In this document: piece by piece, positions 30,403-33,713 of the stretch
Layout: each line of letters starts with the position of its first letter
How positions within the stretch are numbered: the stretch's first letter is position 1
Source of the DNA: GCA-2747515 sp964427825
Lineage (GTDB): Bacteria > Patescibacteriota > Minisyncoccia > Moranbacterales > GCA-2747515
NCBI GenBank assembly: GCA_964427825.1
Contig: CAYRUU010000006.1
Coordinates: 1-33,713 of the forward strand
Reading direction: 5' to 3'
DNA length: 33,713 nt
Program-made: the position numbers and the translations under genes
Notes under the pieces: generated by a model
Seen by the model: only the letters and a program-made list of their open reading frames with translations
The model's database searches: none
Told to the model about the DNA's origin: nothing

Positions 30403-30705
30403 ATGAAAACGAGATTTCCGGCAATAGTAGAGATGCACAGCCACATCAAACAATACAGCCCAGAAACTGCAAGGCGTATGCGTGTCTTAATTGCGACATT
30501 GCACCGCCCATGGGCACCAATAACGGAATATAGCACCACGGTAGATGAGGTGGTGCAAGTTGTCGCAGATCTGTATTTAGAGTCGGCAGAGACTTACAAT
30601 GCAGACCTCATATTCCGGTTCCGTAGAGAGATTTACGGCGCATTTGATGCGTACACATTGCAACGCAGATGCATGCTGTCCGCAAGCGGCGTACCAACGC
30701 AATAA
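30403..30705 (+). CDS. Hypothetical protein, 100 residues, possibly NrdR-regulated
   Basis: I do not recognise a family. The ATG at 30403 is preceded by GGGAGG with a 7-base gap, a rare strong ribosome site for this window, and by a near-consensus promoter. A strong terminator follows, so this is a real single-gene unit. The protein is mostly helical by composition (SPETARRMRVLIATL, TTVDEVVQVVADLYLES, DLIFRFRREIYGAFDAY), has one Cys, and no membrane segment or known catalytic motif. The likely NrdR box over its promoter suggests a link to nucleotide supply or DNA replication, but that is inference from position. Confidence 0.75.
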   Translation: MKTRFPAIVEMHSHIKQYSPETARRMRVLIATLHRPWAPITEYSTTVDEVVQVVADLYLESAETYNADLIFRFRREIYGAFDAYTLQRRCMLSASGVPTQ

Positions 30706-30710
30706 TCTCA

Positions 30711-30745
30711 AAAAACCGCCGTCATGCGCACATGAGGCGGTTTTT
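30711..30745. terminator. Bidirectional terminator between the 30403 gene and rarA
   Basis: AAAAACCGCC then TCATG (30711-30726, with one bulged G) pairs with CATGAGGCGGTTTTT (30731-30745) around CGCA. T-runs are present on both strands. Its last base is the first base of the rarA stop codon complement, so the two ends are fully packed. Confidence 0.88.
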
Positions 30746-31980
30746 CATTTTTCCCGTAAATATTTCTTCCCCAAGAGCTTTTCTGGCAAAAATGTTTGTG
30801 CCGCATTCTCTTCTTCCGTCGCCAATGGTGTGTATTTATAGTCCTTGCCGTAGTCAAGATCTTTCATGAGTTTCGTCGGCGCATTGCGGATATGGAGTGG
30901 CACGGGAAGGTTGCCATGTTCACGTACATCCGCCGTTGCGGTATTGTATCCTTCATAAAGGGTAATGCTTTTCGTACTCTTCGCCATATATACCACCGCC
31001 TGTGCAAGATTCACACCACACTCCGGCATACCAATAAAGCGACACGCATCATATGTCGCAACCGCCTGTGGCAGCGCAAAGGAGTTTGCCATACCGATGT
31101 CCTCCGACGCAAAACGGATAATGCGTCGCGCAATGTAAAGCGGATCTTCCCCACCGACAAGCATACGCGCAAGATAGTAGAGTGCCGCATCCGCATCGCC
31201 ACCACGCATAGACTTATGCAAAGCGGAAATGACATTGTAGTGCTCTTCCCCATTTTTATCATAGAGCAAATGCGCCTGCTGCATCGCCTGTTCAATGTGC
31301 GCTTTGGTCACCGTGACATTTGCGGGGTTGTGCACATGCGCAAGGTGCACAGCAACCTCCAGCGCATTGAGGAGTGATCGCGCATCGCCGTTTGCCATCA
31401 GTGTCGCATAGGCGCGCACCGGTTTTGCCATTTTCACTTTCGGCACGCCAAGCAATTCGTCCGATCGTCGCAGCACGATCGCAAGAATACGTTCTAGTGC
31501 TTCCGACGTCAGCGCTTGCAACGTAAAAACACGCGCTCGTGACAGTAAAGCGTTGTTGACGTTGAAGCTGGGGTTTTCCGTCGTTGCGCCAATGAAGATG
31601 ATGGTGCCGTTTTCCACACTCGGCAAAAACGCATCTTGTTGCGCCTTATTGAAACGATGCACCTCGTCAATAAAGAGAATTGTCCGCGTCCCCAACCGCG
31701 CATAACTCGCGGCATCGTCAATTGCTGCACGCACGTCCTTGACGCCAGCGTTGATGGCAGAAAGTTGCACAAAGTGCGCCGACGTAACACGCGCAATAAT
31801 CCGCGCCAACGTGGTTTTGCCCGTGCCGGGCGGTCCCCACAAAATCAGCGACGGGATCGTATCAGAGGCAATCAGTGTACGCAACACACCATTCTCCCCC
31901 ACAAGGTGATCTTGTCCATAGAAATCGTCCAATGTTGTTGGCCGCATACGCTCGGCAAGCGGCGCCGTATGGTGTGTCAT
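30745..31980 (-). CDS. rarA: Replication-associated recombination protein A (AAA+ ATPase), 411 residues
   Basis: PLAERMRPTTLDDFYGQDHL is the RarA/MgsA opening. Walker A is GPPGTGKTT (49-57), Walker B is ILFIDEVHRF (101-110), and sensor 1 is IGATTENPSFN. SRARVF holds the arginine finger. The C-terminal part (HKSMRGGDADAALYYLARM, RRIIRFASEDIGMA) is the tetramerisation domain. RarA acts at stalled replication forks with single-strand binding protein. Length is slightly under the usual 430-450 but all domains are present. The stop is TGA. The promoter is close to the start and the message is nearly leaderless. Confidence 0.95.
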   Translation of the reverse strand: MTHHTAPLAERMRPTTLDDFYGQDHLVGENGVLRTLIASDTIPSLILWGPPGTGKTTLARIIARVTSAHFVQLSAINAGVKDVRAAIDDAASYARLGTRTILFIDEVHRFNKAQQDAFLPSVENGTIIFIGATTENPSFNVNNALLSRARVFTLQALTSEALERILAIVLRRSDELLGVPKVKMAKPVRAYATLMANGDARSLLNALEVAVHLAHVHNPANVTVTKAHIEQAMQQAHLLYDKNGEEHYNVISALHKSMRGGDADAALYYLARMLVGGEDPLYIARRIIRFASEDIGMANSFALPQAVATYDACRFIGMPECGVNLAQAVVYMAKSTKSITLYEGYNTATADVREHGNLPVPLHIRNAPTKLMKDLDYGKDYKYTPLATEEENAAQTFLPEKLLGKKYLREK

Positions 31981-31990
31981 AGCTATGCCT

Positions 31991-32001
31991 ATTATGCCAC
32001 A
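31991..32001 (-). promoter_or_regulatory. Candidate extended -10 promoter of rarA
   Basis: On the minus strand TGGCATAAT (plus 31991-31999) is an extended -10 (TG, one base, CATAAT). It ends 10 bases before the rarA ATG at 31980, so the leader would be only a few bases. No good -35 was found. Confidence 0.4.
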
Positions 32002-32022
32002 TCATCGCCCAAAATGCGACGC

Positions 32023-32051
32023 TTGTCAAAGCGCGAATGAAATCGTATAGT
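32023..32051 (+). promoter_or_regulatory. Promoter of the rel gene
   Basis: TTGTCA at 32023-32028 and TATAGT at 32046-32051 are 17 bases apart. Transcription would start near 32058, giving a leader of about 30 bases. No Shine-Dalgarno is visible before the ATG at 32087. Confidence 0.7.
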
Positions 32052-32086
32052 GAAAGTACTCTATATATTGTTGTTTTGTTGCGTCT

Positions 32087-33619
32087 ATGCCTCTTCTCAT
32101 AAAAACATCCACGCCTATTACAAAACTGGAAGATGTGTTCAAGGCGTTCAAGACACCGCCGAGCGGCGATGCGCGCAAATTGATCGCGCGCGCCTATGAG
32201 TTTGCGGCCATCGCACACGCCGACCAAAAGCGCGCCAACGGCGATCCCTACATCACCCACTGTCTTGCCACCGGCGCCATTTTGGCACGAATCGGCATGG
32301 ACGCGCGTACCGTTGCCGCCGGTATCATGCACGACGTGCCGGAGGACACCTCCGTCACCCTTGCGGAGATCAAGGACATGTTCGGTCCGGACATCGCACA
32401 AATGATTGAAGGCATCACAAAACTCGGACGCATCAAACTGCGCGGCACAAAAGAGGAATACAAGCTGGAGAACTGGCGACGCATGTTCCTCGCCATGGGT
32501 TCCGACATCCGCACGGTGATCATCAAACTTGCCGACCGCACGCACAACATGCACACCCTAGGCAACCTCCGCCCCGACAAACAAAAGCGCATCGCACACG
32601 AAACCATGGAAATTTACGTCCCGATTGCCAGCCGGCTCGGCATCGGCGAAATTCGCGGTGAACTTACTGACCTGTGCTTCATGTATCTCATGCCAGAGGA
32701 ATACACCAAAACGAAACTCCTGAGTGACGCAAAGATCAAAGAAAAAGAGCGCTATGTGGACACGGCGATCAAAGAAATTGGCGTCGCTCTCAAAGGCGAG
32801 GGCATTGCCACCCTTGACATCCACGGGCGCGCAAAAAACATCTACAGCCTCTACATCAAATTACAACGCTACGACATGGACATCAACCGCATCTACGATC
32901 TTGTCGCGCTGCGTATCATCGTCAGCAGCGTCGCTGATTGCTATGAAACACTTGGTATTGTCCATAAAAAATACCACCCCATGATCGGGCGCATCAAGGA
33001 CTACATTTCTCTCCCCAAGCCCAACGGTTATCAATCACTCCACACCACCGTTTTTGGTCCAGATGGGCGACTCTTGGAGGTGCAAATTCGCACACAAAAA
33101 ATGCATGACGAAGCGGAATTTGGAATCGCCGCCCACTGGCTCTACGAATCGCGCAAAAAAACTGGATGGAAAAACTACTTCCTGCCACAAAAAGACGACG
33201 TATCCACCAAAGAAGTAGAATGGGTCAAGCAGTTGCAGGAGTGGCAGAAAGAACTGGGCAACAATCCCGAAGAATTCATGGCGGGCCTCAAAATGGACTT
33301 CCTCAAAGATCACATTTTCGCTTTCACACCACATGGTGACATCATTGAATTGCCCGAAGATGCCAGTATGGTGGATTTTGCCTATGCCATCCATTCCGAC
33401 ATCGGCGCATCGGCAATCGGTGCGCGCGCCGACGGTAAAATGGTCGCCTTGGACACCGTCGTCAAAAACGGGCAGATTATTGAAATCCTCACCGACAAAA
33501 ATCGTACTACACCCAATGCCGACTGGCTCGCCTTTGTCAAAACATCCATGGCACGCAGCGCCATCCGCCGCTCCATCAAGCGTGCACAAAAAAACCAAGA
33601 AGACGCCGTACGTCACTAA
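32087..33619 (+). CDS. Bifunctional-type (p)ppGpp synthetase/hydrolase Rel without C-terminal regulatory domains, 510 residues
   Basis: The HD hydrolase domain shows His58, His82-Asp83 in GIMHDVPEDT, and Asp150 and Asn154 in KLADRTHNM. The synthetase domain has GRAKNIYSLYIKL, RIKD at 302-305, KPNGYQSLHTTVFGP and EVQIRTQKMH. RIKD fits the RXKD motif of enzymes with both activities. The TGS domain follows at about 406-470 (FAFTPHGDIIELP, NGQIIEILTD). The protein ends 40 residues later. The helical, zinc-finger and ACT/RRM regions that full RelA/SpoT proteins (about 700-740 residues) use to sense the ribosome are missing. The stop is followed by unrelated sequence, so this looks like the natural length. 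Confidence 0.93.
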   Translation: MPLLIKTSTPITKLEDVFKAFKTPPSGDARKLIARAYEFAAIAHADQKRANGDPYITHCLATGAILARIGMDARTVAAGIMHDVPEDTSVTLAEIKDMFGPDIAQMIEGITKLGRIKLRGTKEEYKLENWRRMFLAMGSDIRTVIIKLADRTHNMHTLGNLRPDKQKRIAHETMEIYVPIASRLGIGEIRGELTDLCFMYLMPEEYTKTKLLSDAKIKEKERYVDTAIKEIGVALKGEGIATLDIHGRAKNIYSLYIKLQRYDMDINRIYDLVALRIIVSSVADCYETLGIVHKKYHPMIGRIKDYISLPKPNGYQSLHTTVFGPDGRLLEVQIRTQKMHDEAEFGIAAHWLYESRKKTGWKNYFLPQKDDVSTKEVEWVKQLQEWQKELGNNPEEFMAGLKMDFLKDHIFAFTPHGDIIELPEDASMVDFAYAIHSDIGASAIGARADGKMVALDTVVKNGQIIEILTDKNRTTPNADWLAFVKTSMARSAIRRSIKRAQKNQEDAVRH

Positions 33620-33661
33620 AATTGTGCCATTCCAAATACCACCTCAACCATCATCACTGCC

Positions 33662-33682
33662 ATCTCGAATGCGTTTCGAGAT
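33662..33682. repeat. Hairpin ATCTCGAA / TTCGAGAT after rel
   Basis: Perfect 8-base arms surround TGCGT, 43 bases after the rel stop. Only a short GTTTTG follows 7 bases later, so it is a weak terminator or an operator for the next gene. An ATG at 33695 or 33708 (the latter after GGAAGAA) may open that gene, but the window ends too soon to tell. Confidence 0.45.
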
Positions 33683-33713
33683 CGCACCGTTTTGATGGAA
33701 GAATTGTATGAGT

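Noticed and set aside
31862..32554. Minus-strand frame of 230 residues
   Set aside because: It overlaps the ends of rarA and rel and their promoters; both of those are certain genes.
1..33713. Recoding of TGA as glycine or tryptophan
   Set aside because: TGA ends several intact genes (1340-2926, rarA) at the expected place, and the one in-frame stop found is TAA in a decaying gene.
1..33713. CRISPR array, insertion sequence, rRNA or replication origin
   Set aside because: No regularly spaced repeats, transposase motifs, rRNA sequence or dnaA-box clusters were seen on reading both strands.

Overview
The window looks like part of a bacterial chromosome from the Candidate Phyla Radiation (Patescibacteria, probably a Parcubacteria-like lineage). 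The main evidence is the ribosomal protein block. It has the standard S10-spc order but rpsE and rplO are only 5 bases apart, so rpmD (L30) is missing, as is usual in that group. A DUF4012 protein, several GT-C membrane glycosyltransferases, a short Rel protein, and the general lack of Shine-Dalgarno sequences agree with this. TGA is used as an ordinary stop, which argues against the UGA-recoding lineages. Placement below superphylum level is inference.

Region 1-10350 is an envelope glycan block. It holds four GT-C type (GT39/ArnT-like) polytopic glycosyltransferases: one cut by the left edge (minus), one at 1340-2926 (minus), and two tandem paralogues at 3204-7407 (plus). A fifth GT-C gene at 7409-9007 (plus) is tail-to-tail with a minus-strand dedA-GT2 pair. 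An AT-rich orphan membrane-protein gene (530-1078) sits between the first two. GT-C enzymes use polyprenyl-phosphate sugars and some DedA proteins recycle the polyprenyl-phosphate carrier, so the block probably builds a surface glycan or glycosylates exported proteins.

Region 10420-12890 is a decaying island. A secreted M23 peptidase gene is broken by two opposite frameshifts, and its lost C-terminal DUF5648-type domain can be recovered in another frame. Next to it, a membrane-anchored PsbP-like gene is interrupted by one in-frame TAA. A possible 14-codon leader ORF precedes the peptidase.

Region 12856-24741 (all minus) is the translation block: ndk, then tuf, rpsJ, rplC, rplD, rplW, rplB, rpsS, rplV, rpsC, rplP, rpmC, rpsQ, rplN, rplX, rplE, rpsN (zinc type), rpsH, rplF, rplR, rpsE, rplO. 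It ends at a terminator with no secY or adk. A 367-base gap before rplC carries a good internal promoter with repeats and a palindrome.

Region 24897-33713 is mixed: a 3-methyladenine DNA glycosylase, a DUF4012 protein with a small membrane protein, a PEGA-domain protein, tRNA-Ile and tRNA-Ala, a DUF167 protein, nrdR, a 100-residue orphan gene divergent from nrdR, rarA, and a bifunctional-type Rel without its usual C-terminal regulatory domains. The nrdR/orphan promoters share one -35 hexamer and overlap a likely NrdR box. No rRNA, CRISPR array, insertion sequence or origin was seen.
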